DNA of 35,106 nt from an uncultured Eubacteriales bacterium (lineage in GTDB: Bacteria; Bacillota; Clostridia; Christensenellales; Aristaeellaceae): assembly GCA_902798105.1 (NCBI GenBank), contig CADBVG010000026.1, forward strand, positions 1-35,106, given 5' to 3'. Within the stretch, counting starts at the first letter, position 1. Each line of letters starts with the position of its first letter. The translations under genes and the position numbers were made by a program. Positions 24,889 through 32,602 of the stretch are shown in pieces. Under the pieces are notes generated by a model. That model did no database searches and had not been told where the DNA came from. It saw only the letters and a program-made list of their open reading frames with translations.

Positions 24889-25359
24889 ATGATGAATGGA
24901 TTCTTGAAGCGGACGCTGCTCTGCCTGCTGGCGGGGCTTTTGCTGGTGGCGGTGCTGGCCGGCGCGGAACCGACGGCCGAACCGGCCGAAACCGCGCGGC
25001 CTGGGGCGACCCAGGCGCCGGAGGATGCGCCCAAGCCCGCCAGTGGTTATGTGCTGGTCACCACGGCCACGCAGTCGGGTTGGCTGCCGTTGCCCGAGGA
25101 AGGGGAGGTCAGCTATCCCCTCCGTCAATTGCTGCCGGACGGCACCGAGGCGGTGAACACCATCCATTTGACGCCGGAGGGTGTGTACATGGAGGACTCC
25201 ACCTGCGAGGGTCACGACTGCGTGAAGCAGGGCGAGGTGACGCTGGAAAACCGGGAGGAGCGCATCCTCGGCAATATGATCATCTGCCTGCCGAACCAGG
25301 TGACCCTCCAGCTGTTCACGCCGGAGGAGCTGCTGGAGATGGCGAAGGGACAGCAATGA
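24889..25359 (+). CDS. Second NusG domain II protein, secreted
   Basis: A 156-aa protein with an N-terminal signal or membrane anchor (about 6-26), a Pro/Ala/Glu-rich spacer (27-52) and a NusG-II-like domain with CEGHDCVKQGEVT...GNMIICLPNQVTLQLF. It is a paralogue of 22350-22808 but lacks a clear lipobox. Two adjacent ATGs (24889, 24892) could start it. Last gene of the flavin/electron-transfer group. Confidence 0.73.
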   Translation: MMNGFLKRTLLCLLAGLLLVAVLAGAEPTAEPAETARPGATQAPEDAPKPASGYVLVTTATQSGWLPLPEEGEVSYPLRQLLPDGTEAVNTIHLTPEGVYMEDSTCEGHDCVKQGEVTLENREERILGNMIICLPNQVTLQLFTPEELLEMAKGQQ

Positions 25360-25408
25360 AGCGACAGGATCCTTCCCTTTGTCTGGTATGACCGGGAAAA
25401 GCCCCGTT

Positions 25409-25433
25409 GTCATCCTGAGCGAAGCGAAGGATC
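25409..25433. repeat. Short dispersed repeat (GTCATCCTGAGCG...GAAGGATC type)
   Basis: A 25-bp stretch with internal symmetry (GATCCTTCGC/GCGAAGGATC-like). A related copy is at 28236-28273. Similar repeats are common between genes in Clostridia. Confidence 0.6.
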
Positions 25434-25467
25434 TTTTGTACAGAACAATGAGTGAGGTATATCGGAT

Positions 25468-26304
25468 ATGATACAGGATATCTACCCCCACAGGCTGCGC
25501 AATGAATTCGTGCCCGACCGCCCGGTGGACCCGGAGGGCTGGCTGTTTCGCTTTGAGGGAGAAAGCCTGCTGTGTGCCATCGACGGCGACGCGGTGCGTT
25601 TGCCCCGGGTGAAGGACATCCTGTCGGCGGGCGAGCGACGCTACCTGTTCGCGCTGGATGACGTGCCCTGCTACCTGGACATGGCGGGGGAGAAGGGCGG
25701 CGATGACGGCCTGGAGTGGGCGCAGGTGCGCACCCTGCGCCGCCGGGTGGCAGGGCCGCGGGAGGTGATATTCGCCGCCTGGACGGCGTTCCAGCTGTAC
25801 AACTGGTACCGGGACAATCGCTTCTGCGGCCGCTGTGGCGGCGAAACGGCGCTGGCACCGGACGAGCGTGCCGTGATGTGCCACAAATGCAACCGGCGCA
25901 TCTATCCCAGGATCATACCCGCCGTGATCGTTGGCGTCACCAATGGCGACGAGATCCTGATGACCAAGTACCGCGGGCGCGACATCCCCTATTACGCGCT
26001 GATCGCCGGCTTCACCGAGATCGGCGAGACCCTGGAGCAGACCGTGGCCCGGGAGGTCATGGAGGAGGCGGGCCTGCGGGTGAAGAACATCCGCTACTAC
26101 AAATCCCAGCCCTGGGCCATCGTGGACGACCTGCTGGCCGGGTTCTACTGCGACGTGGACGGCTCCACGGAGATTCACATGGATGCCACCGAACTGAAGG
26201 AGGCCGTCTGGGTCCGCCGGGAGGATGTGATTGGCCAGCCCAACGACTTCAGCCTGACCAACGAGATGATGCTGGTGTTCCGGGATGGGAAGGAGCCGAG
26301 GTAG
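25468..26304 (+). CDS. nudC: NAD+/NADH pyrophosphatase (NudC-like Nudix hydrolase)
   Basis: A 278-aa enzyme that cleaves NADH/NAD+ (and NAD caps on RNA in studied homologues). It has the N-terminal domain, a zinc ribbon with Cys120, Cys123, Cys138 and Cys141, and a perfect Nudix box GFTEIGETLEQTVAREVMEE followed by AGL. SQPWAIVDD corresponds to the SQPWPFP signature of NudC, here without the Pro-Phe-Pro. The ribosome-binding site before ATG 25468 is weak. It may be cotranscribed from the upstream electron-transfer operon, which handles NADH-derived electrons, but that link is only positional. Confidence 0.9.
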   Translation: MIQDIYPHRLRNEFVPDRPVDPEGWLFRFEGESLLCAIDGDAVRLPRVKDILSAGERRYLFALDDVPCYLDMAGEKGGDDGLEWAQVRTLRRRVAGPREVIFAAWTAFQLYNWYRDNRFCGRCGGETALAPDERAVMCHKCNRRIYPRIIPAVIVGVTNGDEILMTKYRGRDIPYYALIAGFTEIGETLEQTVAREVMEEAGLRVKNIRYYKSQPWAIVDDLLAGFYCDVDGSTEIHMDATELKEAVWVRREDVIGQPNDFSLTNEMMLVFRDGKEPR

Positions 26305-26309
26305 AGACC

Positions 26310-27087
26310 ATCGGGGAGCTGTTGAGGGCAGATTTGATTCGACTAGGTAAGAGCTTTTCTTTCCGACTTTTGCTCATTGCGATGCTGGGGCTTTCCGCGG
26401 CCTTTATGGCGATGCAAGCGACTGCTATGGATTATACAGTTCCGCTGAGTCGCGTGATATTTCTGCCGATGAGCATGTACGGGGCCGCGATGGCGGCGTT
26501 TGTAAGCCTGTTTGTCGGTACAGATTTCAGCGACGGCTTCATCAGGAATAAACTGTTGGTCGCCAGGAATCGCAACATCCTGGTTGTATCACAGATTATG
26601 GCAAGCTGTATTGCGTGCTTGATCGTCTATACTGTGGTAACCGTTTTTACAGCGGGCATTGGGCGTTTTTTCTTTGAAAACAATGTGGACATGACCACGC
26701 TGCTTCGGCTATACGGCATCGGCATTGGCATGTGTCTTGCCACAGGCTGCCTGTTCTGCGTGATAACGCTGCTGTGCGGCAATAAGACGCGGGCGATCGT
26801 CTGGTGCATGGCGCTGGCATTTGGGAATGCTGTTTCTCGCCATGCATACCAATGGAAAGCTGGTGCAGCCGGAGTATAAAGACGGCGTCTTGAATGCCAA
26901 ATATGTCGGCGGAGTACGAAGGGTTGTATACGGCATTCTCCATGACCTCAATCCCTGCGGACAGGCGGCACAGCTTTCGGTATGGTCAGTCTGGCATCCG
27001 ATACGTGTTATGATATGCAATCTTGCGGTGATTGCTGTTGCTTCCGTTACAGGGTGCATACTATTTGAGAAGAAAGATATAAAATAG
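26310..27087 (+). pseudogene. Decayed ABC-2 type transporter permease (frameshift, lost start)
   Basis: Two reading frames together make one ABC-2-like permease. Frame one runs from about 26310 (GELLRADLIRLGKSFSFRLL, then membrane helices) to about 26820. Frame two continues from 26821 (GMLFLAMHTNGK...) to 27087, ending with the typical CILFEKKDIK. The shift sits at GCATTTGGGA; loss of two T residues would explain it. The first codon reads ATC where ATG is expected, about eight bases after GAGG. Codon use is looser and more AT-rich than in the neighbours. No ATPase gene is adjacent. Probably a dead import; a sequencing error is the main alternative for the shift. Confidence 0.7.
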
Positions 27088-27102
27088 GTGGGCTTGTGCC
27101 CG

Positions 27103-27363
27103 CTAATCCTCCCACTGATCATCGCCCCACTTGTCCGGGGAGGGGTCGATCTCGGGGCCTGCGTCGGGCTCGTCGAAGCTGGTGAAGATGTCACGCATCA
27201 GCATTTCGTTGTTCACCAGGTTTTTCAGCGCGTCCCGGCTGACCACGCTGTCGGTACCCAGGCAGGCCTTGCAGCGGTAGCCGCAGTCCGGGCACACGCA
27301 GCCCAGCTCCAGCCCCTCGGATTGTACCATGTACGTGTCGCACACATGACAGCTGCAACGCAC
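27103..27363 (-). CDS. Small Cys-rich (zinc-ribbon-like) protein
   Basis: An 86-aa protein starting at GTG 27363 with GGAGG eight bases before. The N-terminal half has three CxxC-like pairs (CSCHVC, CVCPDC, CKAC), enough for one or two zinc sites. The C-terminal half is acidic with a DKWGDDQWED end. I do not recognise the family. It is downstream of the Nudix gene on the same strand, separated by a REP-like palindrome. Function unknown. Confidence 0.6.
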   Translation of the reverse strand: MRCSCHVCDTYMVQSEGLELGCVCPDCGYRCKACLGTDSVVSRDALKNLVNNEMLMRDIFTSFDEPDAGPEIDPSPDKWGDDQWED

Positions 27364-27386
27364 GGCTGTCGCCTCCTTCAATAAGA

Positions 27387-27466
27387 TGCAGCGGCGGCGC
27401 CTGCGCCGCCACAAACATTCTCTTTGTTCCAGGGGAACCGATGGCGGCACAGGCGCCGCCGCTGCA
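27387..27466. repeat. REP-like palindromic repeat between Nudix gene and Cys-rich gene
   Basis: 80-bp palindrome with perfect 17-bp ends 27387-27403/27450-27466 (TGCAGCGGCGGCGCCTG and its complement) and inner GCCGCC/GGCGGC pairing. It begins one base after the stop codon of the Nudix gene and may attenuate transcription into the Cys-rich gene. Confidence 0.65.
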
Positions 27467-27467
27467 G

Positions 27468-27938
27468 TTATATGGTCAATTCCACCCCGTCCAGGCACGC
27501 CCCAACCAGCGCTTCGCCCCGGTAGCGCAGGGTCAGGTCGAAGAAGTCCCGCCGGGTGTCCAGCAGCCGCAGGAAGATCCTGTCCCCCTCCCACAGCGTC
27601 AACGCCAGCAGCCGGTCCTTGTCGATCCAGGCCAGCTCGCCCTCGTCGCAGTCGGTCATCTCCCCCTCAAACCGGTCGGCGGTGAACAGGTGCATGTCCT
27701 CGTCGGGGTAGATGTCAGAGCGAAAGTGGACGATGCCCCGGTAGACAGGGCCCGGCAGTGTGAGCCCGGTCTCCTCCCGGCACTCCCGCTTGATGCAGGC
27801 CAGGGGCGTCTCGCCCGGCTCGATGTGGCCGCCGATGCCGATCCACTTGTCGTGGTTTTCATCGTTCGCCTTTTTGGTGCGGTGAAGCATCAGGTACTGA
27901 TGCTCCCGCTCGATGTAGCACAGAGTGGTTTGTTTCAT
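27468..27938 (-). CDS. MutT-like Nudix hydrolase (8-oxo-dGTP diphosphatase type)
   Basis: A 156-aa Nudix hydrolase. The Nudix box GHIEPGETPLACIKRECREE followed by TGL fits GX5EX7REUXEEXGU. The start MKQTTLCYIEREHQYLMLHR and the KWIGIGGHIEPGE context are typical of the 8-oxo-dGTP diphosphatase group of Bacillota. The likely role is cleaning of the nucleotide pool; the true substrate cannot be told from sequence. Monocistronic or leading the small Cys-rich gene. Confidence 0.85.
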   Translation of the reverse strand: MKQTTLCYIEREHQYLMLHRTKKANDENHDKWIGIGGHIEPGETPLACIKRECREETGLTLPGPVYRGIVHFRSDIYPDEDMHLFTADRFEGEMTDCDEGELAWIDKDRLLALTLWEGDRIFLRLLDTRRDFFDLTLRYRGEALVGACLDGVELTI

Positions 27939-28032
27939 GGCGTTGGTTCCGCTTTCTTTTGTTGCTGTTATTGCTTGGATCGGGAAGTCCTGATTTGTCG
28001 GAGCGTTGTTCGCTACTGCGACGTACAGGTCC

Positions 28033-28154
28033 TTAAGGAAATACCGCGCAATTAAGGTGGTCAGCTGGCGAGTGATTTTTTCGTCAGGCGCTCTTGCAGA
28101 TTTTGAAGGTTTACTGGCGGTAAATCAACGCCGTATTGTGCGGTGTTTCCTTAA
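28033..28154. mobile_element. MITE-like element, copy B (internally deleted)
   Basis: 122 bp, with both ends intact: TTAAGGAAATACCGCGCAAT and TATTGTGCGGTGTTTCCTTAA. TTAA stands at both ends and could be the target duplication or part of the terminal repeat. It matches copy A for about 100 bp, then lacks about 46 bp present there. It lies between genes. Confidence 0.82.
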
Positions 28155-28200
28155 CGCTTCGCTGGGCTTACGGTCACCGCCTGCGCCTTGCTGCCGATAG

Positions 28201-28273
28201 GCTCCGCTCAGGATGACGAACGATACGTAACGCCTGTCATCCTGAGCGGAGCGCCAGCGGAGTCGAAGGATCT
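28201..28273. repeat. Inverted dispersed repeat pair
   Basis: Perfect 17-bp arms 28201-28217/28236-28252 (GCTCCGCTCAGGATGAC and its complement). The right arm extends into GAAGGATCT to 28273 and resembles 25409-25433. Confidence 0.65.
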
Positions 28274-28415
28274 GTATATAGCGAACTCAAACAGTGTTCC
28301 GATATACATATTTACAGCCAGACAAAGCAGAATTGCTCTTACTGATATCGCCAACAATTATAACACAACACGAGGCCCAAGGCAAACATCCGCCGGAATT
28401 TAACGCGATTTTTCC

Positions 28416-28444
28416 TTGCCTTCCCACTCCGATACTGCTATAAT
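28416..28444 (+). promoter_or_regulatory. Promoter of the infC-rpmI-rplT operon
   Basis: TTGCCT at 28416-28421 and TATAAT at 28439-28444, 17-bp spacer. Confidence 0.72.
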
Positions 28445-28449
28445 ACATC

Positions 28450-28578
28450 AGGTAAGCAGAAGCGCCGACTTCTCACCCTGCGACTTGCGTTGTACGGGTT
28501 AACAGCATGATGAAGGCCCGTATGGGTCTGTTGAGGGCGGCGCGATGCGCGGCTCTTTCTTTATTGGCAAGCTTTTAT
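28450..28578 (+). promoter_or_regulatory. Probable L20 leader (autoregulatory 5' UTR of infC-rpmI-rplT)
   Basis: The 140-nt untranslated leader holds ACTTGCGTTGTACGGGTT, ATGAAGGCCCGTATGGG pairing (ACGGG/CCCGT) and then a GC-rich hairpin GGCGCG-ATG-CGCG followed by CTCTTTCTTT. This fits the attenuator that L20 controls in Bacillota. The hairpin with T run just before the infC ribosome-binding site is the candidate terminator. Assignment rests on position and layout. Confidence 0.6.
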
Positions 28579-28593
28579 AGGAGGTGTTTCGGT

Positions 28594-29106
28594 ATTAACG
28601 ATCTCATGATTAACGAGGAGATTCGCGATCGCGAGGTACGTGTCGTGGATCAGAACGGTGAACAGCTGGGCGTCATGTCCAGCAGGGATGCGCTGGCCTT
28701 GGCAGAGGAGCGTCAGCTGGATCTGGTCAAGATCGCCCCGCAGGCCCGTCCGCCGGTTTGCAAGCTCATGGACTACGGCAAGTATCGCTTCGAGCAGTCC
28801 AAAAAAGAGCGTGAATTCCGCAAGAATCAGAAGGTCATTACCGTCAAGGAGGTTCGCCTGTCCGCAACCATCGAGGACCACGACATCGACGTCAAGTTCA
28901 AGAATGCCGTGAAGTTCCTGAAGGACGGCAACAAGGTGAAGGTGACGATCCGCTTCCGCGGCCGCCAGATCACCCACTCCGACATTGGCCGCCAGGTCAT
29001 GAATGAGTTTGCCGATAGGATCAAGGAGTATGGCACCGTGGACAAGGCCCCCCAGATGGAAGGCCGAAGCATGATTATGTTCATCTCCCCGAGAGCTTCC
29101 GATTAA
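28594..29106 (+). CDS. infC: Translation initiation factor IF-3
   Basis: A 170-aa factor that binds the 30S subunit and checks the start codon. It contains [20 protein letters not shown], the linker region [18 protein letters not shown] and the C-terminal domain [20 protein letters not shown]...VTIRFRGRQ...[10 protein letters not shown]. The start is taken as ATT 28594, nine bases after AGGAGG (28579-28584); ATG 28606 is too far from it, and the ATG at 28507 lies in the leader. An AUU start is the known means by which IF-3 limits its own synthesis. Confidence 0.95.
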   Translation: MNDLMINEEIRDREVRVVDQNGEQLGVMSSRDALALAEERQLDLVKIAPQARPPVCKLMDYGKYRFEQSKKEREFRKNQKVITVKEVRLSATIEDHDIDVKFKNAVKFLKDGNKVKVTIRFRGRQITHSDIGRQVMNEFADRIKEYGTVDKAPQMEGRSMIMFISPRASD

Positions 29107-29140
29107 TCGTGTTACTGATCAACGAGAGGAGGAAAAACCC

Positions 29141-29338
29141 ATGCCCAAACAGAAGACGCACAAGGGCGCAGCAAAGCGTTTTAACCTCACCAAGAGCGGC
29201 AAAGTCAAGCGCGCTCAGGCCTTCAAGCGTCACATCCTGACCAAGAAGCCCACCAAGCGCACCCGTAACCTGCGCAAGGCCGCCTATCTGACCACCACAG
29301 AAGGCAAGACCATGAAAAAACTGATTCCGTATAAGTAA
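29141..29338 (+). CDS. rpmI: Ribosomal protein bL35
   Basis: A 65-aa basic protein of the 50S subunit with the full family pattern [14 protein letters not shown]...[12 protein letters not shown]...[17 protein letters not shown] precedes the ATG. Second gene of the operon, 34 bp after infC. Confidence 0.98.
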   Translation: MPKQKTHKGAAKRFNLTKSGKVKRAQAFKRHILTKKPTKRTRNLRKAAYLTTTEGKTMKKLIPYK

Positions 29339-29353
29339 GGAGGCGAATCAAGA

Positions 29354-29713
29354 ATGGCAAGGATTAAGCGTGCTGTAAACGCACAGAAGAAAAAGCGTAA
29401 GGTAATGAAGCTTGCGAAGGGCTACTTTGGCGCCAAGAGCAAGCAGTATCGCGCCGCCAGCGAACAGGTTCGCCGTTCTCTGCGCTACGCCTACATTGGT
29501 CGCAAGCAGAAAAAGCGCGACTTCCGCAGCCTGTGGATCGCCCGCATCAACGCGGCGGCCCGCATCAACGGCCTGAGCTATTCCAGACTGATCAACGGCT
29601 TGAAGGTTGCCGGCATCGACATCAACCGCAAGATGCTGTCCGAGCTAGCGATCTCCGATCCCGCCGCGTTCGCGGTGCTTGCGGAGAAGGCCAAGGCTGC
29701 GCTGAATAAGTAA
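29354..29713 (+). CDS. rplT: Ribosomal protein bL20
   Basis: A 119-aa 50S assembly protein, and the repressor of this operon in studied bacteria. Pattern: [76 protein letters not shown]. Normal length. GGAGG precedes the ATG; 15 bp after rpmI. Confidence 0.98.
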   Translation: MARIKRAVNAQKKKRKVMKLAKGYFGAKSKQYRAASEQVRRSLRYAYIGRKQKKRDFRSLWIARINAAARINGLSYSRLINGLKVAGIDINRKMLSELAISDPAAFAVLAEKAKAALNK

Positions 29714-29722
29714 AAAGCCATA

Positions 29723-29770
29723 TATAAATCAAGGGTTCAAATCCATTCGGATTCGAACCCTTGATTTATA
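29723..29770. terminator. Bidirectional terminator between rplT and the BIG2 gene
   Basis: 22-bp arms 29723-29744/29749-29770 with one mismatch and a 4-nt loop; AT-rich ends give a T run on both strands. Confidence 0.8.
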
Positions 29771-29776
29771 ATATCC

Positions 29777-31144
29777 TTATTCCTGGCTTGCCACGCCCTC
29801 CGGCAGGCTGGCGACCACATTTACCACGAATGTGTCCACGGCGCCGCTGGCGGACCTTGCGGTGATGGTGGCGGTGCCGTAGCCGCCCACCAGATCCACC
29901 TTGCCGCGCTGGTTGACGGTGGCCACCAGATCGTTGTCGGCGCTCCAGGTCAGGTGGGTGTCGTCGGCATCGGCGGGGAATACCTCGGCCTCCAGCTGTA
30001 TGGGCATGACGGTCTGCTCCCGCAGCACGTACATTTGGTGCAGGTTCAGGTGAACCTCCTCCACGATGGTCTGCACGTTGACCACGCTGCTGGTGATCTT
30101 GCCGTCCGCGGCGGCGCTGATGCGGGCCGTGCCGCTCCTGACGCCGGTGACCACGCCGTCCTCCACCGTGGCCACGGCGGGGTTGCTGGAGGTCCAGGCG
30201 ATCAGGTGGCTGCTGGAATTTTCGTCCACGTTGCCCTGGGCATCGAAGAAGCGGGGCTCCAGCGCCAGCGTGTTGCCGCGCTTGATGGTGGCAGCGGTGG
30301 GGGAGATTTCAAAATCCGCCACGGGGGGCTCCACCTTGACCACGGTGCTGGCAGAGAGGCCCTCCCGGGAGAAGACGCTCAGCACGGCCTGGCCCACGGC
30401 GACGGCGCGCAGGGTGCCGTCGTTCTGCACCTCCAAAACAGTCTCGTCGCTGCTGGTCCAACGGGCGACCTCGTCGGTGGTGTCGGCGGGAATGTAATTC
30501 GTGCCCAGGCTCAGCGTGGCCCCCACGCCCAGAAAGACGTCCTCAGGCGTGATGCGCATGGCATTTCCGGTGACGTGCACGTTGATATCGGCGCTGGCAG
30601 ACAGCCCGTTCACAGCCGTGGCCGTGATGCGGGTCCTGCCGCCGCCCACCGCGGATACGCGGCCCACGGCGTCCACCCGGGCAACCTTGTCGTTTTCGCT
30701 GGACCACTGCACCAGGGTGTTGTCGGCCTTGTCGTCGAATACGGCCCTCAGGCCTGTGACCTGGCCCTTTTCCATGGACATGCGGTCGGTGTTCAGCACA
30801 AGCGTGGAGACGTGGGCGGTGACGACCTCGATCTGCACCTTTGCCCGGGCGCCGCTGTCGGAATACAGCAGTATCTGGGTCTTGCCCGGGCCCACGGCGG
30901 TGACGTTTCCGGCGGGGTCCACCACGGCCACGGCCTCGTTGGCAGAGCTGTAGTGGACCGCCTGGGCGGGCTCGTCGGCATCCAGTCGGTAGGTCAGGGC
31001 GTATCGGTCGCCGGGGCTCATGCGTATGGAGCGGGGATGGGGATACAGGTAGTCCTCGCTGCCGAAGCGCATCGGGGCGAACAACAGCATGCCCACAATC
31101 AGCACTGCGATCAGGTTTGCCAGCTTGCTATAGACGGTCTTCAT
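29777..31144 (-). CDS. Membrane-anchored protein with five Ig-like (BIG2) domains
   Basis: A 455-aa protein with an N-terminal signal or anchor (LANLIAVLIVGMLLFAP, about 8-24). Five BIG2-like domains of about 80 residues follow, each with the pattern W(S/T)S(S/E)N...VA.V...G.V.AV..G...I.A (at about 65-105, 145-190, 227-270, 315-358 and 397-445). No catalytic or sortase motif. Likely an outer-surface adhesion or spacer protein. AAGGAAGG upstream of the ATG. Convergent with the ribosomal operon. Confidence 0.82.
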   Translation of the reverse strand: MKTVYSKLANLIAVLIVGMLLFAPMRFGSEDYLYPHPRSIRMSPGDRYALTYRLDADEPAQAVHYSSANEAVAVVDPAGNVTAVGPGKTQILLYSDSGARAKVQIEVVTAHVSTLVLNTDRMSMEKGQVTGLRAVFDDKADNTLVQWSSENDKVARVDAVGRVSAVGGGRTRITATAVNGLSASADINVHVTGNAMRITPEDVFLGVGATLSLGTNYIPADTTDEVARWTSSDETVLEVQNDGTLRAVAVGQAVLSVFSREGLSASTVVKVEPPVADFEISPTAATIKRGNTLALEPRFFDAQGNVDENSSSHLIAWTSSNPAVATVEDGVVTGVRSGTARISAAADGKITSSVVNVQTIVEEVHLNLHQMYVLREQTVMPIQLEAEVFPADADDTHLTWSADNDLVATVNQRGKVDLVGGYGTATITARSASGAVDTFVVNVVASLPEGVASQE

Positions 31145-31183
31145 GGCTCAGAGCCTTCCTTATTACACATTATCACATTCTAT

Positions 31184-31212
31184 ATTATACGAATCCTGGT
31201 CCCCGCGGTCAA
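31184..31212 (-). promoter_or_regulatory. Promoter of the BIG2 protein gene
   Basis: On the minus strand TTGACC (31212-31207) and TATAAT (31189-31184), 17-bp spacer. Confidence 0.75.
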
Positions 31213-31231
31213 CTTAATTTTGGTTCAGCCC

Positions 31232-31260
31232 TTGCAAAAGGGCGCGGCTTGCGATAAACT
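31232..31260 (+). promoter_or_regulatory. Weak promoter candidate for the small acidic gene-radC pair
   Basis: TTGCAA (31232-31237) and TAAACT (31255-31260), 17-bp spacer; both boxes are partial matches. Confidence 0.3.
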
Positions 31261-31398
31261 TAATACACAGTGGCCTTTATTGGCGCAAAGCCTGCAAATA
31301 AAAAGTCAAGCCAAAGAGACGTAAAGATTTGCAGAAGGCAGGAAGCGGGAGATAGGTACAACAAAAGGGTCGTCTATGAAGGCGACCAGGAGGGAGCG

Positions 31399-31689
31399 AT
31401 GAACATGAAGATCAAACTCACCCAGCCCCAGGAGGACGCGCTGCGCTCGTTCCTGGATGGCTTTGAGGACGCGGAGCAGCTCTCAACCCGGGAATACGTG
31501 GTGGACCTGTACGACATTCCCGAGCCGGTGTCCCTGGACCTGGTGTTCGTCAAGGGTGGCGTGGCCATCGACGGCGCGGCCCAGTTGAGATACGACGCCG
31601 ACCAGGACGGCTGGTACATGGGCGAACGGCTCGATAGCCCCGAGGCCGTGCGCGCGGCGCTGGAGCAGGCCGGGGCCCTGGGCGCGTGA
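31399..31689 (+). CDS. Small acidic protein of unknown function
   Basis: A 96-aa protein starting after AGGAGGGAGCG. Rich in Asp/Glu, with a possible beta-rich middle (EYVVDLYDIPEPVSLDLVFV) and a C-terminal helix. No family recognised. Its stop overlaps the GTG of the RadC-like gene (GTGA), so the two are translationally coupled and may act together. Confidence 0.68.
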   Translation: MNMKIKLTQPQEDALRSFLDGFEDAEQLSTREYVVDLYDIPEPVSLDLVFVKGGVAIDGAAQLRYDADQDGWYMGERLDSPEAVRAALEQAGALGA

Positions 31690-32468
31690 AGCTGGTACTG
31701 GGTCACCGGGAGGGGCTGAAGCCCGCGCTGCGCGCTACGGGGCGGGGCCTGTCCAAAGCCCTTCCCGCGGGGCTGCTGGCCCAGCGGCGGGAAGCGCTTT
31801 TCCACGCCATCGAGGCAACCCAGGCGTTTATGCACAAGCGGGCGTCCACGGATGGCTTCATGGACAACCTGCGCCGCCGCTATCCCGCGCCGCTGTACTT
31901 CCTGGAATCGAGCCGCCAGGCGCTTGAGCGGGCGGGCGTTTCCCGGCTGGACGCTTTTTACTACGCCCTGATCCCGTCGCTGACCCGCACCTGCATGTCC
32001 CAGCAGTGGGGCGTCCGGCCCCGTTTGGACAACATTGGGGCCATGGGGGAGTATCTCAAGACGCTCTATGTGGGCGTGCATGTGGAGTGCTTCTACCTGA
32101 TCCTGCTGGACCGGGCGGGGAAGCTGATCCGGTCCGTGCTGCTGCAGCGGGGCGGCGTGGACAACGCGCCCTTCTACCTTCGCCAGCTGCTGGCCGCGGC
32201 GCTGCAGGAGCAGGCGAAGTTTATCGTGCTGGCCCACAACCACCCGGGCGGCACGAGGCGGCCCTCCAATGAGGACCTGCGCTGTACGTTGCAGGCGCTG
32301 GAGGCCTTCGCGCCCCTGCGCATACCGCTGCTGGACCACGTTATTGTAGCGGGTGACGCGGTGGTCAGCATACGCGACTGCGGCATGCTGCCAAACATAC
32401 TGTGGACTGTCGCTCAGCCGGGCAGCAGGATCGTCAACGGTTGGCTGGGTGACACGAATCTTAATTGA
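31686..32468 (+). CDS. radC: RadC-family JAMM/MPN+ domain protein
   Basis: A 260-aa protein with a C-terminal RadC domain (about 115-240). The metalloprotease-type JAMM motif is complete: His184 and His186 in AHNHPGG, then Ser194 and Asp197 in SNED, and LLDHVIVAG. The N-terminal ~110 residues are helical and basic and differ from usual RadC, which has a short helix-hairpin-helix; only SRLDAFYYALIPSL hints at it. RadC proteins are named for DNA repair, but their true function is unsettled. Starts at GTG within the GTGA overlap with the small acidic gene. Confidence 0.8.
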   Translation: MKLVLGHREGLKPALRATGRGLSKALPAGLLAQRREALFHAIEATQAFMHKRASTDGFMDNLRRRYPAPLYFLESSRQALERAGVSRLDAFYYALIPSLTRTCMSQQWGVRPRLDNIGAMGEYLKTLYVGVHVECFYLILLDRAGKLIRSVLLQRGGVDNAPFYLRQLLAAALQEQAKFIVLAHNHPGGTRRPSNEDLRCTLQALEAFAPLRIPLLDHVIVAGDAVVSIRDCGMLPNILWTVAQPGSRIVNGWLGDTNLN

Positions 32469-32602
32469 TTTATATAGATTCCACAAATCTGACGATTATT
32501 TACAAGAAGTTAAAGCGTGAGCCGGGAAATTACGCCGGATTTAAACATTGGTTCGGTATACTCGTAACAAACGCAAATGACGCGCACAGGGAGGCCAAAG
32601 TC

